Shown piece after piece: positions 44,861-53,826 of a DNA stretch of 64,000 bases (within the stretch, counting starts at the first letter, position 1; the number at the start of each line of letters is the position of its first letter). Position numbers and translations under genes: made by a program. The stretch comes from DASXMT01 sp963812965 (GTDB lineage: Bacteria > Actinomycetota > Acidimicrobiia > Acidimicrobiales > RAAP-2): the NCBI GenBank assembly GCA_963812965.1, contig CAWEXG010000003.1, positions 124,001-188,000 on the forward strand, in the 5' to 3' direction. The notes below the pieces were generated by a model. The model did no database searches, was not told the origin of the DNA, and saw only the letters and a program-made list of their open reading frames with translations.

Positions 44861-46837
44861 TCAGGTTCCCGTATGCCGGGCCGGAGGAGCAGAGGTACCG
44901 CAGAGCTGACGGGCGGCAATCATGGGGTTGGCGCTGAAGGACATCGACGTGTAACTGAACGAGTTGCCGAAGTTCGAGAACGCTCTCGACCAGGTCAGGG
45001 GAGCGGTGATGGCGTGGAGGTACGACCGCAGGGGGTCGCACGAGATGGCCCGCATGGCGGCGTCCACCGATTGGCTCGACGGAGTACCGGAAGGCACCGT
45101 CTCACCGGCTGTGCCCGATTGGGCCGTCTGATGACCGGGCACACCGAACCGGGCAACCATCCAGGACGGACCGATGTACTTCTCGTGCCCGGGACGAGCA
45201 TGGACGACCACGGTCGTATGGCTGCCGATCGGGTTCGCCAGCGAGTACTCGTCGAAGATGTAGACCTTGGGACCGGCCAGGTACCCGATGACACCAACGG
45301 CAGGGACGTCCACCGCCAATGAGAACGGTAGCGACGAGCTGGCCGGGATCGCGGTCGACGGCTTGATCGGCGCGTACGGGTTGGTGATGACAAGGAGCTT
45401 CTGGTGCCCTGCCGGCACGTCGGCGGCGGCACGACGGAGCAGCGATCCGGCCTCGCCTGACAGGGCCTTGCTGTAGTCCGCCGCGGTGATCGGGTGAGGG
45501 TTGCCTGTGGCCGAGATCCAGCTGTTGCGCTCGTTGGAGATGAAGATCGTGCTGGGGTTCAGGCTTCCCTTTCCCGGCACGTACCGAAGCCAGCCGGCAC
45601 AGACGATGGCCCACACCACGATGCCGATCAACGGGATGATCAGCAACGTGCGCGCCTGCGCGGCAGTGACGAACACCGGTAGGAACACGGCGAAGAACAC
45701 CGGTAGGAGCAGCCGGGCGTGCATGTAGTCACCACCGATGTAGACCACGTACAACAGATCGGCGAGCCCGGCCACGATGGGGGTTGCGAGCAGTAGGACA
45801 CCCATGCGGTCTCCTTGTTTCCACCATGACGCGACCCGCACGACCACGAACGGCAACACGAAGAGCGCCGGGAGCCAGAGTGTGTAGGGGGCAACGAAGT
45901 TCCACAGGTAGGTGAACCCCTGTGACCACCACGACGACCCCGCCGTCTTGGCCAGGGCGGTGTTGGACACCACGAGGGCGTAGTACATCATGCGGAACAC
46001 TTGGAAGGCGACGGGGATCACCGCGGCGGCAACGATCGGCGCGCCGTAGCGACGCATACGTTCTGTCCGCCCTACCCACCCCGGTGCCGCTACCACGACG
46101 AGGAGGGCGAGAAGGAACACGCCTGCGACGAGGACAAGCTCTGGTCGGATGAGCGGCCCGAGGCCCATGATCACCGCCGGCACGACAGCACGACGACGCC
46201 TCGACTCGAGCCGGATGAGCAACAGGAAACAGACCCCGAGCCACAGGAAGACCATCGACATCTCCAGGCCGGAGGTGGCGAACTCCCAGACCCCCGCCAC
46301 CACCGACACCACGAACAGGCCCAGCGGCAACACCGTGGTGGTCTCGCCCCGGGAGATCCCGAGTCGCTGCACAGCTCGAGCGCCGGCGGCGAACCCGAGG
46401 CCGGTGCAGCAGAGACCGAGGATCACCGACAGCCACTCCAGCGAGATGAACGGGACGATCTCGTGCAGTGCCACCAACGTGAAGACCCAGAGGGGGTCGG
46501 AGTCCACCTCGACACGCTCGCCCACGTTGAAGACCAGCCCGTGGCCGGCCAGCAGGTTGTCGATGATGCGGAAGTTGATGAAGGCGTCTTCGTCCACCCA
46601 CCGATAGAGCCATGCGCCGATCAGGACGATGACAACGGGTACCAACACCGGCCACCACGAACGCACGAAGGCGGGTACACGGCTCGGCGCCGGGGACGAG
46701 CTGGCAGCACCGGCAGTACTAGTCGAGTCGTTCACCTCGACCGTTCCGGCAACGCCGGTCACGCCATCGGACCGGAGGGAGCCGCTCTCACCTTGTCGTT
46801 CTGCACCACCCGACCGGAGCCCCAGTGAACCGCTCAT
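44861..46837 (-). CDS. AftB-like membrane arabinofuranosyltransferase-type protein
   Basis: The 658-residue product has a long polar N-terminus, then helices. After the first helix comes LYRWVDEDAFINFRIIDNLL with GHGLVFNVGERVEVDSDPLW, the D-D/E-A-F-I, FN-x-GERVE pattern shared by AftB-type decaprenylphospho-arabinose transferases and relatives. Later FATSGLEMSMVFLWLG, LIRPELVLVAG, VVYIGGDYMHARLLLPVFFA fit the same family. The C-terminal about 200 residues are soluble. Mycobacterial AftB caps arabinan; here the donor and acceptor are unknown. ATG at 46837 overlaps the acyltransferase stop (ATGA); the frame to 47650 upstream lies inside that gene. Confidence 0.78.
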   Translation of the reverse strand: MSGSLGLRSGGAERQGESGSLRSDGVTGVAGTVEVNDSTSTAGAASSSPAPSRVPAFVRSWWPVLVPVVIVLIGAWLYRWVDEDAFINFRIIDNLLAGHGLVFNVGERVEVDSDPLWVFTLVALHEIVPFISLEWLSVILGLCCTGLGFAAGARAVQRLGISRGETTTVLPLGLFVVSVVAGVWEFATSGLEMSMVFLWLGVCFLLLIRLESRRRRAVVPAVIMGLGPLIRPELVLVAGVFLLALLVVVAAPGWVGRTERMRRYGAPIVAAAVIPVAFQVFRMMYYALVVSNTALAKTAGSSWWSQGFTYLWNFVAPYTLWLPALFVLPFVVVRVASWWKQGDRMGVLLLATPIVAGLADLLYVVYIGGDYMHARLLLPVFFAVFLPVFVTAAQARTLLIIPLIGIVVWAIVCAGWLRYVPGKGSLNPSTIFISNERNSWISATGNPHPITAADYSKALSGEAGSLLRRAAADVPAGHQKLLVITNPYAPIKPSTAIPASSSLPFSLAVDVPAVGVIGYLAGPKVYIFDEYSLANPIGSHTTVVVHARPGHEKYIGPSWMVARFGVPGHQTAQSGTAGETVPSGTPSSQSVDAAMRAISCDPLRSYLHAITAPLTWSRAFSNFGNSFSYTSMSFSANPMIAARQLCGTSAPPARHTGT

Positions 46838-48123
46838 TCGATCGCCGGCGCCACCGGCACCGGTACTGCAACCGGCTCTGTGGCGGACTCCGGCGCTGCG
46901 ACCGGTGACGGTACTGACGGCGGTACTGACGGCGACGTAGGTGACGATGCTGATGGCCGTGCGGGTGATGGCGCCAAGGTCTTCCGGCGCCAGCGCATCA
47001 GCGGTCGCTCCATCAGGTACCAGCTGGCCGCGGAGAAGGGCAGGATGATGGCGAGACGGACCGTCTCGATGGCCCAGAAGGGCCACTTGACGGTGAAGGG
47101 GCTGACGGCGACGTAGACAGGCCAGTGCACGATGTAGATGGTGTAGCTCATGTTGCCCACCCACACGAACGGGCGCCAGCCGAACGCCCGGGATCCCAAC
47201 CCCTCGGGCTTCACGACGAGGTAGGTGATGATGACGGCCGACGCCACCTCGCTGACCGGAAGCCACACCAGTGGCAAGGACCGCGGCGCCAGGGACACGT
47301 TGAGGATGATCCAGATCATCACGGCGCCAGAGGCAAGAGCGAGCACGGTCAGTACCCGCTTTGCCCATACCCCCCAGCCCGTGAGGAACCCCCCTGTTGC
47401 CAGCAGGCCGAGCAGACATCCCAGGAAGAGGGCGTCGGCACGGGTGTCGAAGGCGTAGTACACCCGGCCGGCGACGGCACTGTTCCAATGCGGGGCGCTG
47501 TAGACGATCCGCATCCGGTTGGCAGCACAGATCACGATGCCCGAGCATGCGAAGACGTAGGCAAGCGTGCGCTTGCGCGCCTTGAGCGCCGCCACGATGA
47601 GGACTGCCCAGATCACATAGAACTGCTCCTCGACTGCCAACGACCAGCACTGCGCGAAGAACCCCAGAACGGGCTCGTGACCGAAGGCGGAGCGGTAGTC
47701 GGAGTAGTAGAACAGCGCGGCCAGCGAGTCCCCCCAGACACGGGAGCCGGCCTCGAAGACCGGGACGATCGACGCGTAGATACCGAGCAGTGCAACGGCG
47801 ATGATCAGTGGTGGGAGCAGTCGGACGGCGCGGCGCATGTAGAAGTTCCTCAGGCTGATGCGTCCGGTCTTCTGCTGCTCACCAGCCAGCATGGCCGTGA
47901 TGAGGAAGCCGCTGAGCACGAAGAAGACGCCGAGCGCCACCCACGAGCCGGGAAGAGTCTGGAAATTGGAGTGAAAGATCAACACCAACGAGACACCGAT
48001 GGCGCGGATGCCGGTGAGAGGAGGGCGGTTTCCCAGCGAAAAACGCTTCGGCTCCCCTGCGAGAGAGCCAGACTGATCCCGCGACGCGCGCGTGCCTCCG
48101 CTCGGGTCACTCATCAGGACCAT
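46834..48123 (-). CDS. Acyltransferase-3 (OafA/YrhL-type) membrane protein
   Basis: About 429 residues with roughly ten helices. Acyltransferase-3 marks: PPLTGIRAIGVSLVLIFHSN (R and H of the catalytic region), GVFFVLSGFLIT, FYMRRAVRLLPPL, and QCWSLAVEEQFYVIWAVLIV. Such enzymes move acetyl or longer acyl groups onto sugars of surface polymers. The tail is a Pro/Ser/Ala/Val-rich tract. The start is uncertain among ATG 48123, ATG 48114 (aligning with MSQP of the 52.4-kb homolog) and 48150. It is the first gene of the minus-strand arm of the island. Confidence 0.85.
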   Translation of the reverse strand: MVLMSDPSGGTRASRDQSGSLAGEPKRFSLGNRPPLTGIRAIGVSLVLIFHSNFQTLPGSWVALGVFFVLSGFLITAMLAGEQQKTGRISLRNFYMRRAVRLLPPLIIAVALLGIYASIVPVFEAGSRVWGDSLAALFYYSDYRSAFGHEPVLGFFAQCWSLAVEEQFYVIWAVLIVAALKARKRTLAYVFACSGIVICAANRMRIVYSAPHWNSAVAGRVYYAFDTRADALFLGCLLGLLATGGFLTGWGVWAKRVLTVLALASGAVMIWIILNVSLAPRSLPLVWLPVSEVASAVIITYLVVKPEGLGSRAFGWRPFVWVGNMSYTIYIVHWPVYVAVSPFTVKWPFWAIETVRLAIILPFSAASWYLMERPLMRWRRKTLAPSPARPSASSPTSPSVPPSVPSPVAAPESATEPVAVPVPVAPAIE

Positions 48124-48287
48124 TATGTACCAGCAGTCCTTCCTCGGCATCTGGCGCCTGTACCTGGTACTGGACGCCTGGCACTGCCCAGCGACAACCG
48201 GCTGATTATGATTGCGTCAGCAGGCACGAGGCTGCTCAGAGCCTTCATGGCGCGACGTCAGGCACTCGAGATCCATGAACACCGTCG
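48124..48287. promoter_or_regulatory. Divergent promoter region at the centre of the glycan island
   Basis: This gap separates the leftward run (48.1 to 31.9 kb) and the rightward run (48.3 to 53.7 kb). TATGAT at 48207-48212 could be a -10 element for the rightward genes; no convincing -35 was found. The AT-containing TACATAAT just before the leftward start is a candidate on the other strand. Confidence 0.35.
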
Positions 48288-50276
48288 ATGACTGATACGC
48301 GGCCCGTAAGCCAACGAACGGTGGAGGCACGGGTCGACCGGCCATCGGCGCACTCACGGCCGCATCCACCTCGTCGATGGGTGCCCTACGCCGTCGGTGG
48401 CGGCATCTACCTGGTGCTGTCGATCGCCGTGTGGTGGCACCTGTGGTCGCACCCGACATCGACCACCACGTGCGGGTGCGGCGATGCGGCGCTGACACTG
48501 TGGGTGCTCAACTGGCCGGCGTACGCACTGGCACACGGCCACAACCCCTTCTTCTCCACCGCGCTGTTCTACCCGAGCGGGATCAACATGGCCCCGAACT
48601 CGCTGGCTCTGGGGACCGTCTTCGCCCCGGTCACCTGGCTGTTCGGCCCGGTCGCCACCGAGAACGTGATCACCACGCTGGCCCCTCCCCTCTCGGCCCT
48701 GTCGATGTTCTGGCTCCTTCGCCGATGGGTCACGTGGACACCGGCGGCCTTTCTCGGCGGCCTCTTCTACGGGTTCTCACCGTTCGTACTGGTCAGCCTG
48801 GCGCTGGCGCACCCGAACTTCGGCCTGCTGGTCTTCCCGCCCCTCATCGTCGGATGCCTCGACGAGCTCATAATCCGCCAGCGCCGACGACCGACAACGG
48901 TTGGCATCGCCCTCGGTGTGCTCATCGTCATGGAGTTCTTCGTAGCGGTCGAAGTGCTCCTGATGATGCTCCTCTTCTTCGTCTTCGCAGTGGTACTCCT
49001 GCTCCTCTGGAACCTCTGTACCACCCGGGACTGGCACCCTGTCGAACGTGCTCGTCACGCCGTTCGTGGGCTGGCCACGGCGGCAGTGGTGGCAGCAGTG
49101 CTCCTGGCGTACCCGCTGTGGTTCTACTTCGCCGGTCCAGCCCACCTGTCCGGTCGTGCCTGGCCCAACTCGCCCGCCGGCACCGTCGGCAGCACGCCGA
49201 GGGGCTTCGTCAACGGCTTCCTCTCCCAACCACTCACCCAGTTCATGCACCTGTTCGGCGGCTACCAGGGGCCCACGCTCCCGCTCCTCTCTTATGTGGG
49301 CATCGGCGTGCTGATCGTCCTCGCCGCCGGGATGGTGATCTGGCGACACGACCGTCTCTTGTGGTTCTTCGGGATACTCGGCGTGGTCGCCGCCGTCCTC
49401 TCCCTCGGCGTAGGGAACGGCTACTGGGGACCGTGGCGGCTCTTCGTCCACCTACCGGTGCTGAACAGCGTGGTCCCCATCAACCTGACGGCGATCACCG
49501 ATCTGTGTGTCGCCGTCATGCTCGCCGTCATCATCGGGCACGCCTACACCGCGACACGGACACGGCTGGAAGCGAGAACGGAGACGCAGCCGGGGACTCG
49601 GGTGTCATCGGAGACGCGCCCACGGCTCCCACACGGCATCGCCGCCCTCGTGGGTATCGCCATCGGGGCCCTGGCGATCGTCCCCGTGGCGGTGGCGCTG
49701 TGGCCCAACGTGCCGATGACGGCCCGACCCGTCGTTCTTCCGCGCTGGTTCGCCACAGCGTCAAAACGTCTTCCTCCCGGGAAAGTGGTGTTGCCTTACC
49801 CGGCAGCGTTCGGCGGCATCCAGTCGTCGATGGCGTGGCAAGCGGTGGGTGGGATGCCGTTCTCGATGGTGGGAGGTGGCGGGCCAGGCGTGGTACCCGC
49901 CCGCGCCGGGAGCGAGCGACCCGGGTTCGACGTCCTGGAACGCGCCTCGGTGCCGCTCGATCCCCCACCCAATCCCACGACTGCCAATGTCCGAGCCATC
50001 CGCGACGCGCTGGCCGGATGGCGGGTCACCACGATCGTGGTCCCCGACCAACCCCGACTACCCACCTACGACAAGGGTCGCACCGTCGCCTACGCCGTCG
50101 GCCTGTTCACGGCTGTGCTCGGGCGACAGCCCACCTACCAGGACAGTGCCTGGGTGTGGAACGACGTCCGCTCCCCAGGTCCACCCATCACGATCTCGTC
50201 AGCCGCGTTCGCGGCGTGCACCGACCCTGGCGTCTCGCCGGCACAGTCGGTGTCGTGCGTGCTGAGCGCCGGATGA
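48288..50276 (+). CDS. Paralog G of the CxCGD/HGHN membrane protein family (GT-C-like)
   Basis: About 662 residues, the shortest paralog and the first of two on the plus strand. It has TTTCGCGDAALTLWVLNW (Asn replaces the usual Glu in LEW), LAHGHNPFFSTALFYPSGIN, LLRRWVTWTPAAFLGGLFYG, CLDELIIRQRRRP, AYPLWFYFAGPAHLSG, GGYQGPTLP and YWGPWRLFVHLPVLN. Tail: LPRWFATASKRLPPGKVV, MAWQAVGGMPFSMVGGGGP, then AACTD...SCVLSAG. The linker before the last helix is short. Gene H follows after 10 bp. Confidence 0.72.
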   Translation: MTDTRPVSQRTVEARVDRPSAHSRPHPPRRWVPYAVGGGIYLVLSIAVWWHLWSHPTSTTTCGCGDAALTLWVLNWPAYALAHGHNPFFSTALFYPSGINMAPNSLALGTVFAPVTWLFGPVATENVITTLAPPLSALSMFWLLRRWVTWTPAAFLGGLFYGFSPFVLVSLALAHPNFGLLVFPPLIVGCLDELIIRQRRRPTTVGIALGVLIVMEFFVAVEVLLMMLLFFVFAVVLLLLWNLCTTRDWHPVERARHAVRGLATAAVVAAVLLAYPLWFYFAGPAHLSGRAWPNSPAGTVGSTPRGFVNGFLSQPLTQFMHLFGGYQGPTLPLLSYVGIGVLIVLAAGMVIWRHDRLLWFFGILGVVAAVLSLGVGNGYWGPWRLFVHLPVLNSVVPINLTAITDLCVAVMLAVIIGHAYTATRTRLEARTETQPGTRVSSETRPRLPHGIAALVGIAIGALAIVPVAVALWPNVPMTARPVVLPRWFATASKRLPPGKVVLPYPAAFGGIQSSMAWQAVGGMPFSMVGGGGPGVVPARAGSERPGFDVLERASVPLDPPPNPTTANVRAIRDALAGWRVTTIVVPDQPRLPTYDKGRTVAYAVGLFTAVLGRQPTYQDSAWVWNDVRSPGPPITISSAAFAACTDPGVSPAQSVSCVLSAG

Positions 50277-50286
50277 TCGGCACCGG

Positions 50287-52350
50287 ATGACCACCACCGA
50301 CCGCAGCGGGCTCGACCGTCGTGGGGTCGATCGTGGCCGGAGCGACGCCAAACCATCCGTCCCCCCACAACGGCGAGCCAGGACACGAGCCCCCCTGTGG
50401 GCCCAGTACCTCGTGGCCGGCGGCCTCTACCTCGTGCTCTCGTTGCTGGTGTGGTGGCAGGTGTGGACCACTCGGCCTTCGTCGGTGATGACGTGCAGCT
50501 GTACCGATGCCGGACGCGCCGTGTGGTACCTGGAATGGACGGCCTTCGCGCTCTCCCACGGGCACAACCTGTGGTACTCGAACTGGCTCTTCCACCCCGG
50601 TGGCTTCAACATCCTGTCCGACACCAGCGTTCCGGCCATCGGGCTGGTGATGACACCGATCACTCTGCTGTTCGGCCCGGTGGCCAGCATCAACGTGGCG
50701 TCCACGCTGGTGCCCGTCCTCACTGCACTGTCGACCTTCTGGCTGTTGCGACGGTGGGTCCGGTGGACACCGGCCGCCTTCATCGGTGGTCTCGTCTACG
50801 GGTTCTCCCCGTTCGTGCTGGTGCAGCTGGCATACGGTTGGCTGAACCTGGCCACCCTTGCGCTCCTCCCGTTGATGGTGGCGTGCATCGATGAGCTGGT
50901 CGTGAGGCAACGCGCCCGGCCCACGTTGGTGGGAGGAGCGCTCGGCCTGCTCCTGACCATCGAGTTCTTCGTGAGCAGCGAGCTGGTGCTGATCGTGATC
51001 ATCTCGGGCGTGATCGCCATTGGGCTACTGGCTGTCTATGCCGCTGTCCACGACCTGACCGACCTCCGTCGTCGGTTGCCCTACGCGCTCACCGGGATCC
51101 TGACGGGGGCCGTCGTCGTCATAGCCCTCCTGGCCTACCCCGTGTGGTTCTTCCTCCACGGCCCTGCCCACCTGGGAGGCGGGCCGGTCTGGTCGACAGA
51201 CATTCCCGGGAACCTCGGCAACACGCTCAGCAACTTCTGGAGCCAGGTGGGACGCTTCGGTCCGGTCACCCAGCGGCAGCTGGCGGGCGAAGCGCCGGTG
51301 CTCGGCGGGTACGAAGGACCTCCGTTCCCTTCGCCGTCGTACCTCGGCCTCGGGCTGCTCATCGTCCTGGTGGCAGGGACCGTGTGGCGGCGGCATGACC
51401 GGCGGCTGTGGTTCTTCGGTGCGCTCGGGTTGGTGACGGCTGCACTGAGCCTGAGGGTGGGAGGCACCAACTGGGGACCGTGGTCTCTCGTCTATCACCT
51501 GCCGCTGTTCAACAACGTGGTCCAAGAGCGGTTCTCGGCTGTCATCGATCTCTGCGCGGTGGTGATGCTCGCCGTGATCCTCGATCGGGTACGGACGACC
51601 GTGATGAATTGGTCCGCCGAGCGACAGCCCATCACCCAACGGCCCAATACCCACCTCCGGCGCGCGCCAGTGGGTGCCCGGTCCGTGACGGCCGGACTTG
51701 CCGCGCTGGTGGTGGCGGCCGTGGCCATCGTCCCGATCGGCAACGCGTTGGCCTCGAACCTTCCCCTGCGCATGCAGGCAGTCGTCGTGCCTCGGTGGTT
51801 CACGGAAGTGGCACCCCACCTGCCCCCTGGCCAGGTCGTGCTCACCTACCCGTTCGCCACCGCCGATTCGCAGTCGGCGATCCCGTGGCAGGCCATCGAC
51901 AAGATGCACTACCTCATGGCCGGCGGCGGCGGTCCCGCAGGAACGGTGGCACACGCCGGCGCGCAGACGGCGGGCTTCTCGGTGCTCGCAGCAGCATCGC
52001 TCCCCCTCGTGCCGGCACCGACTGAGTCCCAATCGAACCTTGCCGCCGTACGACGGGCGGTGCAGGCGTGGGGCGTCACCATGGTGGTCGTCCCCGGTGA
52101 CGCCGGCCTCCCCACCTATCAGCGTGCCCGTGGCACTTCTTTCGCCGTCGGGTTCTTCACCGCCGTGCTCGGTTCGGCACCCGTCTACCAAGCCGGCGCA
52201 TGGGTATGGCCCGAGGTCAAACAGGCGCCTCCACCAGTGCCGATCTCAGCCGGTGCGTTCTCGACATGCACCACCAGCACTGGCGTCGCCATCGGTTTGG
52301 CACCTGCTGGTGGACAGGTAGCTCAATGCGTGCTTCGAGCCGGCGGATGA
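50287..52350 (+). CDS. Paralog H of the CxCGD/HGHN membrane protein family (GT-C-like)
   Basis: About 687 residues. The first-loop motif is altered to VMTCSCTDAGRAVWYLEW, keeping both Cys and the Asp, followed by LSHGHNLWYSNWLFHPGGFN. Others: LLRRWVRWTPAAFIGGLVYG, CIDELVVRQRARP, AYPVWFFLHGPAHLGG, GGYEGPPFP, NWGPWSLVYHLPLFNN. Tail: VPRWFTEVAPHLPPGQVV, WQAIDKMHYLMAGGGGP, STCTT...AQCVLRAGG. It lies between paralog G (10-bp gap) and a second acyltransferase gene (31-bp gap), so three genes probably share a transcript. Confidence 0.72.
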   Translation: MTTTDRSGLDRRGVDRGRSDAKPSVPPQRRARTRAPLWAQYLVAGGLYLVLSLLVWWQVWTTRPSSVMTCSCTDAGRAVWYLEWTAFALSHGHNLWYSNWLFHPGGFNILSDTSVPAIGLVMTPITLLFGPVASINVASTLVPVLTALSTFWLLRRWVRWTPAAFIGGLVYGFSPFVLVQLAYGWLNLATLALLPLMVACIDELVVRQRARPTLVGGALGLLLTIEFFVSSELVLIVIISGVIAIGLLAVYAAVHDLTDLRRRLPYALTGILTGAVVVIALLAYPVWFFLHGPAHLGGGPVWSTDIPGNLGNTLSNFWSQVGRFGPVTQRQLAGEAPVLGGYEGPPFPSPSYLGLGLLIVLVAGTVWRRHDRRLWFFGALGLVTAALSLRVGGTNWGPWSLVYHLPLFNNVVQERFSAVIDLCAVVMLAVILDRVRTTVMNWSAERQPITQRPNTHLRRAPVGARSVTAGLAALVVAAVAIVPIGNALASNLPLRMQAVVVPRWFTEVAPHLPPGQVVLTYPFATADSQSAIPWQAIDKMHYLMAGGGGPAGTVAHAGAQTAGFSVLAAASLPLVPAPTESQSNLAAVRRAVQAWGVTMVVVPGDAGLPTYQRARGTSFAVGFFTAVLGSAPVYQAGAWVWPEVKQAPPPVPISAGAFSTCTTSTGVAIGLAPAGGQVAQCVLRAGG

Positions 52351-52381
52351 GGCTCCGTTCTGCGATGACCGGCGCTCCTCG

Positions 52382-53698
52382 ATGACCGAACCCCTACCGA
52401 CAGGTCCGAAGTCGTCCTTGTACGATGCTGCGATGTCGCAACCCGACGCCGTCACGACGTCGAACGGTACGAGCAGTGACCCAGGCAGTGGTACGAACAG
52501 CAGCACGACCAGCGACGCGACACCGACCGGCGACACGACGTCGAGCGGCGACACGACGTCGAGCAGTGGTGCGACATCGACCGGCGACACGACGTCGAGC
52601 AGTGGTGCGACCGGCCAGCCCTTCCGGCTCGGCAACCGACCACCGCTCACCGGCATCCGGGCGTTGGCCCTGTTCCTCGTGCTCACCTATCACTCGAACT
52701 TCCGAACCTTGCCCGGTGCGTGGACCGCACTCGGGATCTTCTTCGTGCTCAGCGGCTTCCTCATCACCGTCATGCTGTCGGGTGAAGGGCATCGCACCGG
52801 ACGGGTCAGCCTGAAGCGCTTCTACTCCCGCCGGGCGTTCCGCCTCATGCCCCCGCTCCTGCTCACCGTGGCGCTGCTGGCCATCTACGCCCTGATCGTG
52901 CCGGTAGGTGACGCGGGCCAGCGCATCTGGGGGGACATGGGGGCCGCCCTCTTCTACTACGCCGACTACCGGCAGGCGTTCGGTCATGAACCGTTCTTCG
53001 GCTACCTCTCCCAGTGCTGGTCCCTCTCCATCGAAGAGCAGTTCTACGTGCTCTGGTCCGTGCTCATCGTGGTGGCCGTGGCCATGGGCAAGCGGCCGGT
53101 CGCCTACATCATCTGTGTGACCGGGCTCCTCGGCAGCATCGCCGACCGCCTGTGGATCGTCTACAGAGCTCCGCACTTCAACGACCAGGTATTCACCCGC
53201 GTCTACTACGGCTTCGACACACGGGCTGATGCCATCTTCCTCGGATGCCTCTTCGGGCTCTTGGCGTCCGATGGCTACTTCCATGGGTGGAAGCAGTGGG
53301 CAAAACAGGTGCTGAACTTCCTCGCCATCGTCTCCGCAGCAGTGCTCATCTGGATCAGCTTTCGGGTCCCCCTGTTCACTGAGAACCTGGTGGTCTGGTG
53401 GTTGCCGATCAGCGAGCTCGCCTCGGCCATCCTGATCACCTACTTCGTCATCAACCCCCGTGGGATCGGGTCTCGCTTCGCCGGCCTGGCGCTCTTCGTG
53501 TACATCGGAGACCTTTCCTACACGGTGTACCTTGTCCACTTCCCGGTGTTCGTCGCCCTGGAACCCAGCTCTCTGCACTGGGCATTCTGGCCGACCGAGC
53601 TGCTCCGTCTGGCCATCACCTTCGGCATCGCCATCCTCAGCTGGCACCTCATCGAGCAGCCCTTGATGCGGCGATATCGGCGACCGCTCCCCACCTGA
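52382..53698 (+). CDS. Acyltransferase-3 (OafA/YrhL-type) membrane protein
   Basis: The product, up to 438 residues, is a close homolog of the 46.8-48.1 kb protein: LGNRPPLTGIRALALFLVLT, YHSNFRTLPGAWTALGIFFV, LSGFLIT, FYSRRAFRLMPPLLL, QCWSLSIEEQFYVLWSVLIV, and VLVDTRAD-like FDTRADAIFLGCLFGLLAS. Instead of a C-terminal tail it has a Ser/Thr/Gly/Asp-rich N-terminal extension with an 18-bp repeat. ATG 52382 or 52433 (MSQPDAV) may be the start. It mirrors the other acyltransferase, each flanking one arm of the paralog cluster. Confidence 0.85.
   Translation: MTEPLPTGPKSSLYDAAMSQPDAVTTSNGTSSDPGSGTNSSTTSDATPTGDTTSSGDTTSSSGATSTGDTTSSSGATGQPFRLGNRPPLTGIRALALFLVLTYHSNFRTLPGAWTALGIFFVLSGFLITVMLSGEGHRTGRVSLKRFYSRRAFRLMPPLLLTVALLAIYALIVPVGDAGQRIWGDMGAALFYYADYRQAFGHEPFFGYLSQCWSLSIEEQFYVLWSVLIVVAVAMGKRPVAYIICVTGLLGSIADRLWIVYRAPHFNDQVFTRVYYGFDTRADAIFLGCLFGLLASDGYFHGWKQWAKQVLNFLAIVSAAVLIWISFRVPLFTENLVVWWLPISELASAILITYFVINPRGIGSRFAGLALFVYIGDLSYTVYLVHFPVFVALEPSSLHWAFWPTELLRLAITFGIAILSWHLIEQPLMRRYRRPLPT
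52520..52609 (+). repeat. 18-bp minisatellite in the acyltransferase N-terminus (5 units)
   Basis: Five units related to ACGTCGAGCGGCGACACG encode six-residue repeats such as Thr-Ser-Ser-Gly-Asp-Thr in the cytoplasmic N-terminal extension. Confidence 0.88.
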
Positions 53699-53793
53699 GC
53701 AAGCTGGTCATGAAACAGCAGCTATGGCTCGGGCGACGCCGTGGCCTGGGTGGACGCCGTGGTATCGGCGGGCAGCATGGCCCTGGGGAGCGC

Positions 53794-53810
53794 CGGCGGC
53801 CAAGCCGCCG
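53794..53810. terminator. Hairpin between convergent acyltransferase and GT genes
   Basis: CGGCGGC (53794-53800) pairs with GCCGCCG (53804-53810) over a CAA loop, in the 128-bp gap between convergent genes at 53698 and 53827. No T run; it could work as a bidirectional terminator. Confidence 0.45.
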
Positions 53811-53826
53811 AGAACAGGACGACAGC

